This document shows, one piece after another, positions 50,901 to 64,000 of a stretch of DNA of 64,000 nucleotides; positions within the stretch are counted from its first letter, which is position 1, and every line of letters starts with the position of its first letter. The stretch spans positions 682,001 through 746,000 of the forward strand of contig VWZL01001367.1 of the NCBI GenBank assembly GCA_013396915.1, read 5' to 3'. The position numbers and the translations under genes are program-made. The DNA comes from Stercorarius parasiticus (lineage: Eukaryota; Chordata; Aves; Charadriiformes; Stercorariidae). A model generated the notes under the pieces. That model saw only the letters and a program-made list of their open reading frames with translations, was not told the DNA's origin and did not search any database.

Positions 50901-53900
50901 TTTTGTTCCCTGCTCTTGGTTTTCTTTAATACTTTCTCAGTTTATTCTACATCATGAAACACTGAGCTTCTTCAAAAGTATCCAAAACAAGTACATGATT
51001 GTTTCTTGCACCGCTGTATTGCTGAAGTTAGCAGAGTCCAATCTGTACATGGCACATTAGTCAAGCAATATTGTTGAAACTGGAAAAAAATGATTTAATT
51101 TCTTCACTTAGAAAAACATTTGTGGACGGCTCAGAATGTTAATACACAGTATAGATACAGCCAGAAATAGCAACAACAATATGTACTCACATTTCTCTCT
51201 ACACTTAAACTGAGCTTAGAAAAAAGGCTGAGATTAAACTCACTCAGTTTAAAACGTGGAAATTCTCTTTTTGGTCAGGATGTCAATAGAGCCAAGTATA
51301 TATTATTTCCAAAAGCTTGAAGCGCACAGAAGGTGCCTTGACTTAGAATGATCACTTTTCATGTGATGTGGCAGACAACAGTCATGCAAGTCACACCCGC
51401 GCAGGTACCGTGGTGACCAGCCATCACCCCCACAACACCTTGGACATTATCTACACAGCACAGGCTCTGAGGCTTACTCACAAATACTCAATTTCTAGCA
51501 CTGCCTGTACTTGCCACATAGTGAAATGCAGAATTCAGTCTCGGGTAAGCAACTTCTTCTATCAAAAGTTTGTAACACCATAAGGTGCCACATGACCTTT
51601 AACAAACCTCACCATTCAGGGATGAATGCATCCTTGGAGCATTTGCTTGATGCACATGCAGAAAATGTTTGCTTGAACATGGAGATAGTCTAGGTGCTGC
51701 AAACATATATACTCATTAATCATTCCCTAGAAATCTACGGAAATATAAATGTGAAATAACATAGCTTACTGTAGATCATATTTTATGTTTTTGGATGCAA
51801 TCTCAAAGCCATAGAGCAGTAATTTTCTTTAAAAAAAAATCTACTGAAAAAGATATGACTTATAGAAACCAGTGCTCAGTTGCCACAAGTAATCATGCCT
51901 ATCCTAAGTGAGCAATATTAACTGTTGAATCAGGTTTAACCTGAAAAGCTGAATGTATGAAATATTGCTTCTAAAAAAAAAACTTTTCCAACTTTTGGAA
52001 ACAGATGAGAAAACAAAACAAAAATCCAAACAAAACTTTTTTTTCACATGACCAATCAGAAAGGCCAATCTCATGATGTAATTTTTATGTAGTTGTCTTT
52101 ATTCATAAAGAATGTATCAGGTCATTTCTCCTTAGACAAAGGAAAAGTCAAAACAGCAGGTGTTTTCTTAATACTGTGCCTCTTACAGTCAGCAATAAGC
52201 CCCAAACCAGCCACCTTCTTTCCCATCTTGTTTTGAAACATGACACTGATGCTGTTAATTCCCCATTACTCTCTATCTGCCTTTCAGAACTTCCTGTTGT
52301 TTTCCCCTCGTAAACACATGCATTTTTAATCAGCACCTAAGTCACGTGTTTATTTTATCAGTCTCCAGATCACGCAGTTCAGCCCTGACACTTTCTATGC
52401 TGGACAAAACTCATGACAGTATTCAGCTATCTTTTACAGAAGTGGATGCATACCTATAACAAAAGGACCAACATATCCCTCTTTACTCCTGACTGTACAC
52501 TGCTCATTATATTTCCAAATCTTCCAGTCAGTGGTACTGAGGTCTCAGAAAAATGGAGCAATACAGGCAGTTCAAGGAGTCATTTTTTCCTGTTTGCCAT
52601 CCCTGCCACGGCATACTATATCTTCATTCACGCCCTGTTCTCAGTATGGCTCCACAACTGATGGTTTAGCACAAAAACACGAACAAGCAGCCAGAGACCA
52701 GGGAAGGGACAGAAAGGAAAATTGGCAATGGGAGATCCTCAGTTTGATATCATTGACAAAGGTTTCCAGCTACAGCCTGGAGCATGAGCAGCGTGCAGCA
52801 CACCTTGACTACAAGAACAAGACATTATACTTCCCACCACAAACGTTTAAAAAGACAGCTTGGTATGGCTCATATAGTTTAGGGTAATTTTGATGTTTTA
52901 AACTAAAAAGGCCTACCAAGGTCAAGCTCACAGAACAGCAGTTTCCCACCCTACATCCCTGACACTCAGTTATAGTACATCCTCACTGGCTGAGGACTCA
53001 CACACACCAGAAAACTCTTAGATCAATGAACCAGTTTCTCGCCCCTACTCATGCATTAATAGACAAGGCTACGTAGCAGAATAGGAACCTGTAAGTCCAT
53101 CTGCATATCTAGATCAAAGCCAACAGGACATTTATGCCACAAGGAATTATTTAAATGTCTTAACTCTAACAGGTGAAGCACTACCAAGGTGATTTCAGCT
53201 AGACTACACAATACCTCTCCTTATAATTGGGGTTGTTTTCCATATTAACCGAGTGATAAAAACCATCCAGAAAACCAAGCACTGTAACAAATTAGTAATG
53301 GACTCCAAGCATACAAATATTCTAAAATAACTAGGGATTGGGTCCCCGCCCAGTCCCCGCCCCGAATAGACTTCACCAGGAGGTGAAAAGGAAAATTAAA
53401 TCTATGCAAATGTGTCCAGCTTTCAGAAACAACAGCAAAAATATATTGTTCCCTCTTCTGTTTGTGTGTATTAAGGATATGTACTGACTTTATGGAATTA
53501 CTCCAGCAAGCTGTGAATGATGATGCATGAAATGAAAAAATCTCAGTCCAGTGCACAGAAAGAATACAGAGAACAGTAGGCTGTCAACAATACACTTTTT
53601 AGAGGAGAATGGATATATGCCACATCTTCCTTGGATAAAACTATGCTGAATTCAGTGACAAGATTCTTATAGTATCATATGTGTAAGTAGGGGGCACCTT
53701 CCAGGTACCCGTTGGACAAACAGATTTCAATTCTGCAAGACAGTACTGAATAATTAATTCAAAATTCATTTTTTATCTAATTGAGCAATATTTTCTGTCT
53801 CAATTGCAGGCAGTTGTAAATGGAGTCAGCTGGAGGCTTACCAAAATGATGCATGACAGTCTTCCATTAGATTATTGGTCAGAACAAAAATAGCTATTTC

Positions 53901-56396
53901 ATTGTCTATATTCCATGCATCTCTGTTTTACTCATCTGCTTGATTGCAAGAATAGGTGAATTCCAGATAACAGAGACAAACGATTAAAGCCTCTTTACAA
54001 ATCTCCAGCCACTGACTACAGCCTCAGTCATGATTCAAAGCCCCATCTTGTCTGAAAAAAACCAGCTCATCAAGATTAAAATTTTTACCAGCCAGGCATC
54101 ACAGAAAACATGTTACAGAAGACAAAAGAGCTTTGGATGAACTCCAAAGCAGTAACTTCAAATTCCAAGAAGATACAACACATTCACTCCTGCAAGTCAG
54201 CTTTTCAAGAAGCAAGATTACGTATTACTAAACACTTGCAAAAACCGAGATAGGTTGCTTTAAATGCATTCAATTAAAAAAAAAAAAAAACCAAAAAACA
54301 AAGGAGAAATCCACCCATGCCTACATAAGATGATGGATTCCAAAGCAAAGACACTGAAAAAGGCACACCAGTGCTTTCATTCAGAAAGTGAAGATTTGTC
54401 TTCTCTGTCTTTTTTATTGTGTAATGTATTCTGGATATATAGTTGATTCTCTGATACCATGGGCCTTCAGCACAGCTGATCTTTATGCCAGCTGCCTAAA
54501 GAGATAATATGAAGGTTTCCTGTAGTCCATGCTACCAGTACACTTGAGAGTGCTGGAGCTTGAATCTACAAGTGATTATATGCAGGTTTAGAGCAGCTGA
54601 CAGTCCCCTTCAGTTTGGAAGGCAACACAGAGGAAAGCTTACTGACTAACATTTACTTTAGGAGGAAAACGATCTTTCTTCTCTTACTACTTGAACTTTC
54701 AGAAATAAGACAGTCTTCCAGAAAACTTTGAATAATACATGCTAAGTACAATCACAGACACCATAAGGGTACAGTGCACATGCATGTAACTACAGATCCA
54801 ACTATCTTGCATAAGACAGCATAAAGCTATTCAGCATCTCATCCAGTGTGCAAACCTCTGCTGGCGATGTGCAATAAGACACAGATAAATAGCACTGCTT
54901 GAGAAGCCAGGCAGATGATTTCCACTACAAATGTTTCCTATTATTTCCATGCAGTACACAAAAAAACTAGTTGAAGTAATTTAAAAAAAAAATAAATAAA
55001 TTCTTAGCCAACATAAGAAGAACATAGACAACAGTAATGAAAAAGGGCTCTAACTTCTAAAATTGTTTGTTTCTTTATTCTGTATAATAAACACTTTCTG
55101 AAATTGCCGCACCATTTTTGCCATGTTTGCAAATCAGATAATGTATTGCCTCTTGGGAAATTTGCCAACAAAGTTCAAAGACACAAGACACTGTTTCTAC
55201 AGAATCAGTCCAGTCTGAACTTTGTGTGAGAAGAAAACTAGTTATCAGTTACAGGTCCTGTTTAAGACAACACCTGGAGGACGAGGAAGCTCAAAGTAAT
55301 TGAAAAGATACATATTTAAACGAACAAGTTCTAGACTGGAGTCTTTACGAATATTTTTAAGCAAAATCGTTTCCCTAATATGCATCAGTATATTACTGGT
55401 AGATAAAACTTTAATGTATATAACCCCATCCCATTAAAAATATTTCTATAGCATTAAAATAACAGCCTTTTCTCTCTTGGCTGAGATTGACGAGAAAGTC
55501 CTTCCAGGTTCCCTTGATGTTATCCATCAGTCTGTTTTTACAGACTTGTTGAAGATGATAGAGCAGGACCTGCAGTTGAAATCTACCTGCTGCGTGTTTT
55601 TTTTTCCTTCAAAAAGCTGCTACAGAGTATCTGCCAGATGGCAGAGTTTGCTAAAGATCTTATCAAATCAGATAAACGAATACTGCCTATGAGTTTCAGA
55701 TCTCAACTAAATACCGTATTACTAAACACGTACAAGATAAGCACTGGAGAGAATAACATGGTTTCCTCCATTCACTCTCACATTACTGGGACTTAAGAGA
55801 CATACTTAAGGCCAAGTGGACAAGACTTGAAGTATGGGCTTAAATTTTTTGTACACTTGACAGAGTAATCTTTTATAAAAATGTAGAAACACAAGCATCA
55901 GATGAAGAGGTGCTATTCTACTACCAGTTCTTCCATCAAGCCATTACAGTCCTTTAGAGAAGAATACCATTGATTTCTATTTAGCACTGAGAAAGTGAGA
56001 GGACAAATCCTGGATCCCTGTTTGGTACATGATCACCATTAGAAAAGAAAATGTAATTGAAGCAGAGTAACTGAAGCATTAAAAAACTGCTAGCAAAGAC
56101 TTGTTATCACTTCACCAAGAGTAACTGTAATACCCAGTTTAGACTGTAGCTGGTATCTATTTCTGCATAAGGATCCAAATGTGTTCTCTGAAAACACATT
56201 CCCTCTGAAGAAATTATCGCTGCTTGCTGACCAATAGATAGCAGTACCTCCTAACTTCAGTAACACCTTAGTAATGGCATTTGGACACACTTCAGTCATG
56301 TCTCAATGGAGTTATGCTTATTTAATGTTACTAAAGCATTAGAAATAGCACATAACATTTAATCTGACGTTACCAGAACGAAATTAAATAGTCTAC
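47941..56396. other. Unique non-coding DNA
   Basis: No recognised gene or transposon. Slightly GC-richer patches lie at 49060-49180 and 51380-51480. Poly(A) lies at about 54277-54290. Frames (maximum 118 codons at 52531-52887) overlap others and lack domains. Confidence 0.45.
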
Positions 56397-56469
56397 TGTG
56401 GGGTTTTTTTTGTTTGGGGTTGGTTTGTGTGGGGTTTGTTTTATTTTTTTTTGTTTGGTTGGTTTTTTT
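56397..56469 (+). repeat. G/T-only low-complexity tract 1
   Basis: 73 bp of plus strand consisting of G and T with a single A and no C, including TTTGGGGTTGGTTTGTGTGG. The skew gives an A/C-only minus strand. Not a recognised repeat family. Confidence 0.85.
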
Positions 56470-57677
56470 ATTGGCACTAGTTAGAGCACAACTCTGTGAA
56501 GTCCTGGGAACCTGCCACTGATTTCCAGTAGTGAAGTGATCTCCAAACATTTTTTGAAACTAAAGCAGATGCAGCACTCTAATGATGTAGCCGTGGGGCC
56601 CTCCGCTCTCCCTCTAAGCCAAAGACTGTTGTAGTACTCCATCCAGAGTGGACAGGCTTCTGACAAACAGCAGACAGGTTCCCAAGCTATGTCACCATAT
56701 CCTATCTAGAGGGAAGCCTTCTCAGCCCTATTAGTGAATCTGGACAGGGTCCCAGTGCAATTCAGAAGTCCTTGAGCTCAGCATGTCAAGGAGGATTTGG
56801 GTCATGGTCAAAGGCAAAAAAACTATTTTTCCAGAACTTTCCTGGCACAAACTTGGGAACCTTGAAAGTTTGGCACAGAATTTTATTTTAGTTTTTTGGC
56901 AGGAATCTGAACTACCTAAATGTTGTACTACTTTTCTTATGTTGCTTTTGTCCAAGTTGTTTTAGAGGAATATTTTCTGCAAGGATTAACCAAAAGGGCT
57001 AATTTTATTGCCATATAGTCAAAGCAACATGTTCAGCTAAAAAAGAAAAGTGTATAAATGAAAGTTAATAGAGACTGGGAGGGTGAATTGAAAGACTGTT
57101 TTGCATCACCTTTTTTTAAAAAAATAATTTTTTTTCTACTACAAAGCAGGAAAATTTTTGAACGCAAGCTAGACAGCAGCATCTGTCATTTCTACTGTTT
57201 TGTCTCCACTGTATCTGCCCCCAACATCTCTGATATGATCATTACAGGTAGAGGGAGGTGGGGAGCAGAGTAGAAGTAGTTGGGACCCAGCTAGGATGCT
57301 TTCCCAAAATAGCATCCCCTGTTGCTGCTGGAACAGGGTGGGCTAGACTGATCGTTTATCTGACCCATACAGCAGAGAAAGAAAAACGAAGCAAAACAAA
57401 ACAAGGTGAATGGCCAGTCCTTCCTGATTTTATTAAAACTTCATGAAGAAAGTAGCAGGGATTCCCTCCTTCCCATGTTAACTGAAAAGTTTTAAGTTCA
57501 GCAAAGCCATGCAAATCTACTGAGCAAATTTTACAGAGAAAAAGCAAATTTGGTAAATGCAAGCTAGGATTTCCCTCAAACACGCTGTAGTCCAGGAAAT
57601 ATCAACCCAAGAGCTTCCACCACTGTGATCTCTTTCAGTTGAATCTTGTGACATTCTAAATGCATCACAGTGAAATA

Positions 57678-57754
57678 GTGGTTTTGGGGCTGTTTTTTGT
57701 TTGTGGTTTGCTTTGTTTTTGGGGGGTGGGGGCAAGGGGGGAAGTGTGTGTTTA
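57678..57754 (+). repeat. G/T-rich tract 2 with G-runs
   Basis: Second strand-asymmetric tract: a T/G stretch then G6-T-G5-CAA-G6 at 57721-57741 and a GTGTGTG run. Three long G-runs close together plus a G4 run at 57686-57689 give some G-quadruplex potential. The proline-rich minus frame across it is a by-product of the composition. Confidence 0.8.
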
Positions 57755-60700
57755 GTCCTGTTGAAACTGATGGATTTTTTTTTCCCCACTAGTGAGCTCT
57801 TAAGGAGTTTCAGAGTGTTAGTACTTTTCATTGTAATTTGTGGGCTATCATTGTAAGAGTTACTGACAGAAAGACATATTTTGTCCTCTAACTGCATTCT
57901 CAGGATTTAATCTGTTATCAATCCATTTACGCTTTTAGTATTTCCTATTCAACATCTGAAATGGATAAAAAAACCCCAAACAACAGTTTCAACTGTCTTG
58001 GCAAGAGAAATTAATTTCAGTACACCTAACTATGAGACAGAAAATTGCAAAATTTTACTGCTTCAGATCATTTTCATAGCTATTTATTTCTGGAGCAATA
58101 AAGGAAAAGATAATGACTTGAAAGTTCAGAAATACCAGATATGTTAAATTTTGAATTAGTGCTTTTAAACTAACGTGGCATTAGCACTGCAATACAAACG
58201 TGCCACCAAGAATTACTTTAGCAAACAAGTAAATATATGCAAAACATACGTATTACTCTAGCAATGAGAAATCAGCATGGCTACTCATGCTTAAATTCCA
58301 AAAATCTCCCAGATCAAGATGTTAGCCAATTATCAAATTGAACAGTGTGTTACCTTTCATAACATTTCTCCTGTTAGAGCCTGACATATATAACAGTTGT
58401 TCCCAAAAATTTTATTGCATTTTTAAGAGATGCATGGATAGCTGGAACCTCAGACACTTTTCATTGTTAATACATAGGTAATCACTATGATAAAATCCTG
58501 ATGACGTCAAAGAATTTAGAGCAGAATAACTTGAAGAGCTAATAGGATTACATTTCCAAAGAGAAATCCTGGCCACATCAGCACTAAAACAACTAAAAAT
58601 ATCAAGACAATCTGAATTTCATCCTTACTGTTTGAGAGCTTTCAATATAGACTAAGAGTGCCCGAAAGCATGCTATTTTTTATATTTTCAAAATTAAATC
58701 AGTCACAAACATAAATTTGAGGAAAAGGTATGGGGGTTTTGTTTAGAATTTTTTCCAGAATCTTTATCCCTAAGATAAATGCAATAGTCAGCAACAGTGG
58801 TATAAAACCAATGATACAAATGAAATTTTAACATAAAAGAGCTCAGAACACAACTGCAGCCCTCAGGAGTGAAGATGTAAAACAGGAGTGGAGTGGTGTG
58901 CTGAAAATACTCAGCAAATATTTCTCAGTATCTCCAAGGTAAAGTGAACAGGATAGTGAAATTAAATGACAGGAATAGGTCACAGAAAACAGACGGGGAG
59001 AAGAATTCTACAAGAGAGGGTCAAATGGAAAGATCAAGCTATTGTTCAGTAAACACACAGTAATCAAAAGCAAAGAATACTAAGTCTGAAGTTTCAGTGT
59101 TTGAATTGCATCCCATCCTGCAATACGATCTTGTCAAAAAATATAAATAAATCAGATATCTGAACTAATAAAATCTTCTACAGTATACAGATATATTCAT
59201 TCATTTTTATGTAACTGAAAATTGTGAACCATGTACTAGAGATAAACTGAATGATTTTGACTATCCTGGGATGTTCAGGGATGATTTTTCGTGTTCCTAA
59301 GGGATGCTTCTTTAACTTTTAAAGTAGATTCTGTGGAGAGTTCTTAAATTGTAGACAGGTTTAAAAAGGTACTAACTGAGCATACTCCCAAGCCACTACA
59401 AATTTCCCAGTAAACCTTGCTTTCCTACTTGAACTATATGTAATGAGCATCGATAAAAAGGCTTATTTTTATTTTTTTTCATTTAGAGTGCCTAAGAATA
59501 GAGAAAATTCAGAGTTTAACATAATTTCCTTGTCAGATATTTATTCTTTCGTGTCTCTGCAAGCTGTACATCCACTACTGACTCTGTTACAGCAGCGGCC
59601 GGATTATATCCTGTAGGTTTACCATCCCCATTTACCATTTGGTCTTGCAGGAAACAAAACGCTACACTGTTATTCCAATAAAAGAAAGAATCACATGTCT
59701 CTGTGTCAGTTTAGGATTCCTCTTTGAAAGCTCCACCACACTAAGTCAACTATACTCAGCACACGGTAAATAATAAAACTATTAGAGAGCAACCTTTTTA
59801 AGACTGAAAGGGTTCTTTCAGCTTTACTTTCCACTCAGCAAAGAATCAGATCTGAAAACATCTGTACTAAAGATAGCTATGAAAACACTTCCTGATCATC
59901 TTCAGGAGTCTGAGAAGATAAATTATTGGGAAGATGACCACAGACTGCCTCATTCTCAATCAACGCGTGAGAAACACCAAGTTGAATTGTAGCTGCATAC
60001 AGATGGTAACTAGTGTAAAATTTCTTTACAGGTTCCCCTTTGCCCAGTTTAATCTCTCATATATTAAACAAAAACCTCTAAAAAGACTGACCAAAATGTG
60101 GATATGAGTTGCATATTTTGGAAATAAAATTTGAAAGAGAAGAAAATTTTGCACCAAACCTCAGTAGATAGCTATCTTTTATTACTAGTTAATCCAATTT
60201 GATGGTAAATGCTCATTGCATGCCATAACAATAAGGTGCATACACACAGGGAATGATTAAACCTCATGTGCACCCATCTACTTTTCAAGTTTAGACCCAC
60301 ATTGCAGTAAGCATAGAAGACAGTGAGTAAGATCTTCCCAAAACCTGAGAAAAACAAAGGCAAAAGATTGTCCAGATACTAACATTGTCACCAAATTGTC
60401 AGCATCAGGGCTGGATATGTTTACATCTCTTCAGCTACACACTCTACTATGCGCAAAGCAACAAAGACTTTACCTTGTACTCATCCAGACTAGAAACATT
60501 TAATAAGTGGCAGAAAAATAATATAAGTCATCAACAACGGCTTACTAGTTTTACAGTCCGAAGTCCAGGTTTGTGCTATATTCATAAGAGGCCTGGAATA
60601 CACTGGCTCAACCTCAAGCTACACAAATCATGGCAGACTGCTCTGCAGAGGTTTTGTGCAAGTTTCATTGCAATTCCCGTTTGTGCAGTTCCAGTCTCTG

Positions 60701-60813
60701 CTCACTAAGCTCTGCTTTCTGCTTGTTAGAGCTGGGTGAATGGTTCATAGACAAGAAATTCTTCATAGTTATGGCTACTTAATTGCCATGGGTAGTTGGA
60801 ATTTACATGTAAA
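57755..60813. other. Unique AT-rich non-coding DNA
   Basis: No gene, transposon or structured element recognised; chance frames only. Confidence 0.45.
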
Positions 60814-60880
60814 GTATGCATGCATATGTGTGTACACATACCACAGGGGTGCATGTGTATATACCACATGTATGTGCATA
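60814..60880. repeat. Alternating purine-pyrimidine cluster (Z-DNA-prone)
   Basis: Perfect purine-pyrimidine alternation runs for 28 bases (60814-60841), then 16 (60849-60864), then 16 (60865-60880). Within it are the palindromes TATGCATGCATA (60815-60826) and TGTGTACACA (60829-60838). It is a degenerate TG/CA-type microsatellite; such alternation favours Z-DNA and cruciform structures. Confidence 0.75.
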
Positions 60881-63800
60881 AGGCAAAACTGTGAGCACTG
60901 AACATAGTCAACCATTTATAGGAACTCTGGCAATGCACAGGAAAACATAATTTTGTTATTACTCATGGTAAAGTCACATGCCAAAGTTTGTGTTCCTAGC
61001 ATCAGTCTTCTCCGAATTACTGCCACAACACTTGCATGTGTGAATTTAAAACACTAGTAGCCTGTCAACCATGTAACTGAAAACCAGATTTCCATCAACA
61101 GATGAGCTTGATTTTTATATTGGTTTCAACCAATATTGTCATGATGCAATTTTCACACTGCTTTGGCTAGCACATCTATTCACACATGTGGTCAATCTAG
61201 CAACACTGTCACTCCAAGAAAACCAGCTGTGATCGAGTTGTACCTACCTCCAAAGCCTCCCCAGCCCACTGGTCACAGGATAAAGTGTAAATGCCCTTGC
61301 GACAGGTGGCACCATTCACTCTCTTGATATCCTGATGCACTAATCCTGATTTCAGACAGGCCTGGGAGAAAATCTATTCATGCTGAAACTATCATCTCCA
61401 GTAATAAGTTTGCATAAGTTCATCTGTGATGAAAACATCCTGGGATAAATAACGTTGGGAACAGGGAGAAGACAAGAAAACAGCTTTTTCTTGCTGGTTT
61501 TGCTTTCTGTGTTTAAGCAGGACTATTAACTCAGGTACATCTGAACTTTGGGTCTTCCCTTTCTTCTTTCCCAAATTTAAACAACAAAAGTACGCTTCCT
61601 TAGAAAAAGTGTACTCTCACAGGAGCTAGATAATTTTTTCTCCCTCTTGGCCCTCACCTGGGGAGCTGAAGTTAGTAAACTGACTTCTTATCTTAACACT
61701 GCAACGCCACACTAAATAAACTACTTGTCAAAAGAATGCTGAAAATTAATGCAGCAGGCAACCAAGAAACTTGGGAAATACTGCAGCTGGAGGTTAAATG
61801 TGCCAATTGCAGCTCCCTGGGAGCCCCTGGCACAATGTTTGAGCCTTGATGACTTCTGAAGTCAGCAGGAAACAGGAACCCATCTAGCACATACGTAAGG
61901 TATTGCCCTGGCTATTAGCAAAACAGTAGGATAAAGAAGATGACAACAAGCCACTCGAAATCTGCCTCCATGTCTGTCTAGCAGGCTGGCTACTTCATTA
62001 GGTTATTATCCCACTTTAGGTAGCACTTGTCCAGTATAGACTTGCTCTATAGTTGCTAGGGCTCCAGAAATGAATACATCCATTTTGGAAACAATGGCTG
62101 AAAACATAGAGATCCCAGAATGATATTTTCTTAATTCTAGTGTTTGGGGTTTTTACAGGCCCTTTTATATTAGCTGTGTTCCTGCAAAATTTTTCTGCCT
62201 CAAAAAACATCAGAAAAAACCAGACAATGTTCAACCTACATATGTTTCCAGTTCCATAACAATAGCCATGTTTGAACATAGCTACTTAAAGTCATTAAGA
62301 AACTAATATAGCTTCAGTTATTCAGATATGAGCTAAAAATGGAATGTCAAATCATCTAACTTTGGGAAGGCATAGCTGAAAGTAGTGTAGGGGAAAAACA
62401 GAGAGAGTTTTTGTTCTTAAACTCCTAAACAAAAAGCCCAGGTCTAAGCCACTTCCCTTGAAGTCAGAGACAAGCCCTTCATGCAAATCTAGATTCCACT
62501 TTTTGCTCATCGCTACATACCACTGAGTCATATATAAAAATATATATACACACAAGTCTACACCAGAAAGTGAGACATTTTACCAACTAAAAGTGTATCA
62601 AGAAGTGGCATTTCTCTGCAGACGATTGTGACTGTTGGCAACTTCACTTTGAGTGGTTCCTTTGAACGCAAGTCCACAGCGTGATTGCAGTATATGGTTT
62701 TCTAGTTAACATCTTTTCTCTTTTTCTCTTTAATTGTTCTGTAGATATATACCCACTGACTTATAGCTAGAACCTGAATGCCCCAAGGGAGAGAGTCTTC
62801 TCACTTACGCAACTCTTCGTTTCTGCCACACTTGTAGCATTTCTGTAAAGACTGTACATCTGCAAATATCATGTCCTTTCTACTGCATCCTGAACTTCTG
62901 AAATGAAAATTGTCAAAAAAGAAATATACTTCACACAGATACAGATTTAACAAGCTATTTTAGGGAAAGAGATGTCATAGGGTTTTTTTTTAGGAATACT
63001 TGACAGTTTTTCTTTGGGAAGACAAAGAGGGAAAATGGCAAAGGGACATGCTGGCAAACGTTTAAAAGTATGGTAAAGTTAGGGCAAGAATCTAGGCTGC
63101 TTCCCTGGCCTTTGATTATGTATCCTCATTACTCAGCAGGAAAAGAATGAATTCATATTAAGGAGCTATAAAAGTCTGAAAGGCATGGGATTTAGTTCCG
63201 TTTACAGGGGCTTTTATAAGGACAGAAAACTGAGTTCCACTAAGTAAAGAATCTGGAATTGCAACCCAAGGCAAAAAACCAAGATTGTCATCCCAACCCC
63301 ATTTATATTAATTATGATATTTTTTCCAAATTTTTGCATGAGCACTGCAAACGTGAACTTTAACAAATTATTTACTACAGTCAAGGTAGCCAACAGTCTT
63401 CATTTATAAAGATTCTAAGCTATTAATTTTGCTCAGGTGTATTTGTTTAGATAGAAATGTTACCCCAAACTGATTTTAACAATGTTTTTAGTTGAAATTT
63501 ATTAGAAAAACAAGACTACAGAAAAACAGCGTATTTGCCTATAAAAAAAGGAATTACATTTTATTATATTTCTGAATCAATGTGAATGAAGGTCAGGATA
63601 TTTGATAGAGAAATTTGACTTTATCACAACAACTTTTCCAAGTTTCTAACAACTCTTTGTAAAAGAGTCTAGCAGCCGTATGCACTGCATATTTTGTTTT
63701 CAGTTAACTGTTATGTGGGTTTCAATGACATAGCTGAAAAGGTCTTTTGTTTATTTCCCTTTAAACTGTCAAAGTGGTCCATGCACAGGATCTGAGAAAA

Positions 63801-64000
63801 GTCCCTACTTTACCCTGACCAAGATGCTATTGGATCAGAACACATAGAGGGAGGCAAGAAGTTTTGAAAAGGTTCTCATACATAAACAACATTTCACCAA
63901 GGTACACTAAAACTCAACTTTTCAACAAGCACCAAGTTATTTAAGCCCATCATCAGAATATGACTTCAAAGTTACACTTATATTCTACAACAGCTCCTGG
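60881..64000. other. Unique AT-rich non-coding DNA to window end
   Basis: Contains an 18-bp palindrome of facing CCAAT boxes at 61117-61136 and a short TATATATACACAC run near 62540-62554. No exon or transposon recognised. Confidence 0.45.

Noticed and set aside
56410..56445. TTGGGGTTGG stretch as interstitial telomeric repeat
   Set aside because: Vertebrate telomere repeats are TTAGGG; this is irregular G/T sequence without that unit.
57517..57897. Minus-strand frame with a PPLPPPP motif as an SH3-ligand protein
   Set aside because: The proline run is the direct translation of the G-rich low-complexity tract at 57.72 kb.
1..64000. Bacterial, phage or CRISPR content
   Set aside because: No dense ORFs, ribosome-binding sites or regularly spaced repeats; CR1 and an avian-type LTR point to a bird nuclear genome.

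Overview
The window reads as AT-rich vertebrate nuclear DNA, almost certainly from a bird. The main reason is the repeat content. There is a well-preserved CR1 LINE 3' end with the characteristic ATTCTATG tail repeats (15683-16023), and three further CR1 or CR1-like pieces on the minus strand (about 10747-10870, 30202-30429 and 42703-42738). There is also a complete solo LTR of the avian ERVL-like type with an exact 5-bp target duplication (12128-12862). Bacterial architecture is absent: no closely packed ORFs, operons or ribosome-binding sites. The open reading frames present are short, overlap on both strands, and mostly look like chance frames.

Layout. 1-12.1 kb is unique non-coding DNA with an exon-like patch at 3.4-4.1 kb, a charged coiled-coil-like frame at 9.8-9.95 kb and a CR1-like remnant at 10.75 kb. 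12.1-12.9 kb is the solo LTR. 13.4 kb has a small tandem duplication and 15.7-16.0 kb the CR1. 19.2-21.0 kb has AT-rich DNA dense in octamer, homeodomain-type and palindromic motifs and looks like a conserved non-coding (enhancer-type) cluster. 21.8-31 kb is mostly unremarkable, with a decayed CR1 at 30.2 kb. 33-37.6 kb is a second cluster of enhancer-like segments. 38.2-39.1 kb carries a locally duplicated motif and a possible hAT transposon end. 42.7-43.2 kb has a 36-bp CR1 stub and a TAATTA-rich tandem repeat. 47.7-47.95 kb is an isolated GC-rich islet. 56.4 and 57.7 kb carry two strongly G/T-skewed tracts. 60.8 kb has a cluster of alternating purine-pyrimidine runs.

No exon can be assigned to a known gene, and no promoter or CpG island, tRNA, rRNA, snoRNA or CRISPR was recognised. 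The best reading is a gene desert or the interior of long introns, in which any function is probably cis-regulatory. No novel multi-gene system was found. The most useful leads are the LTR (boundaries defined to the base), the candidate exon at 3879-4082, the two candidate conserved non-coding clusters and the Z-DNA-prone segment.
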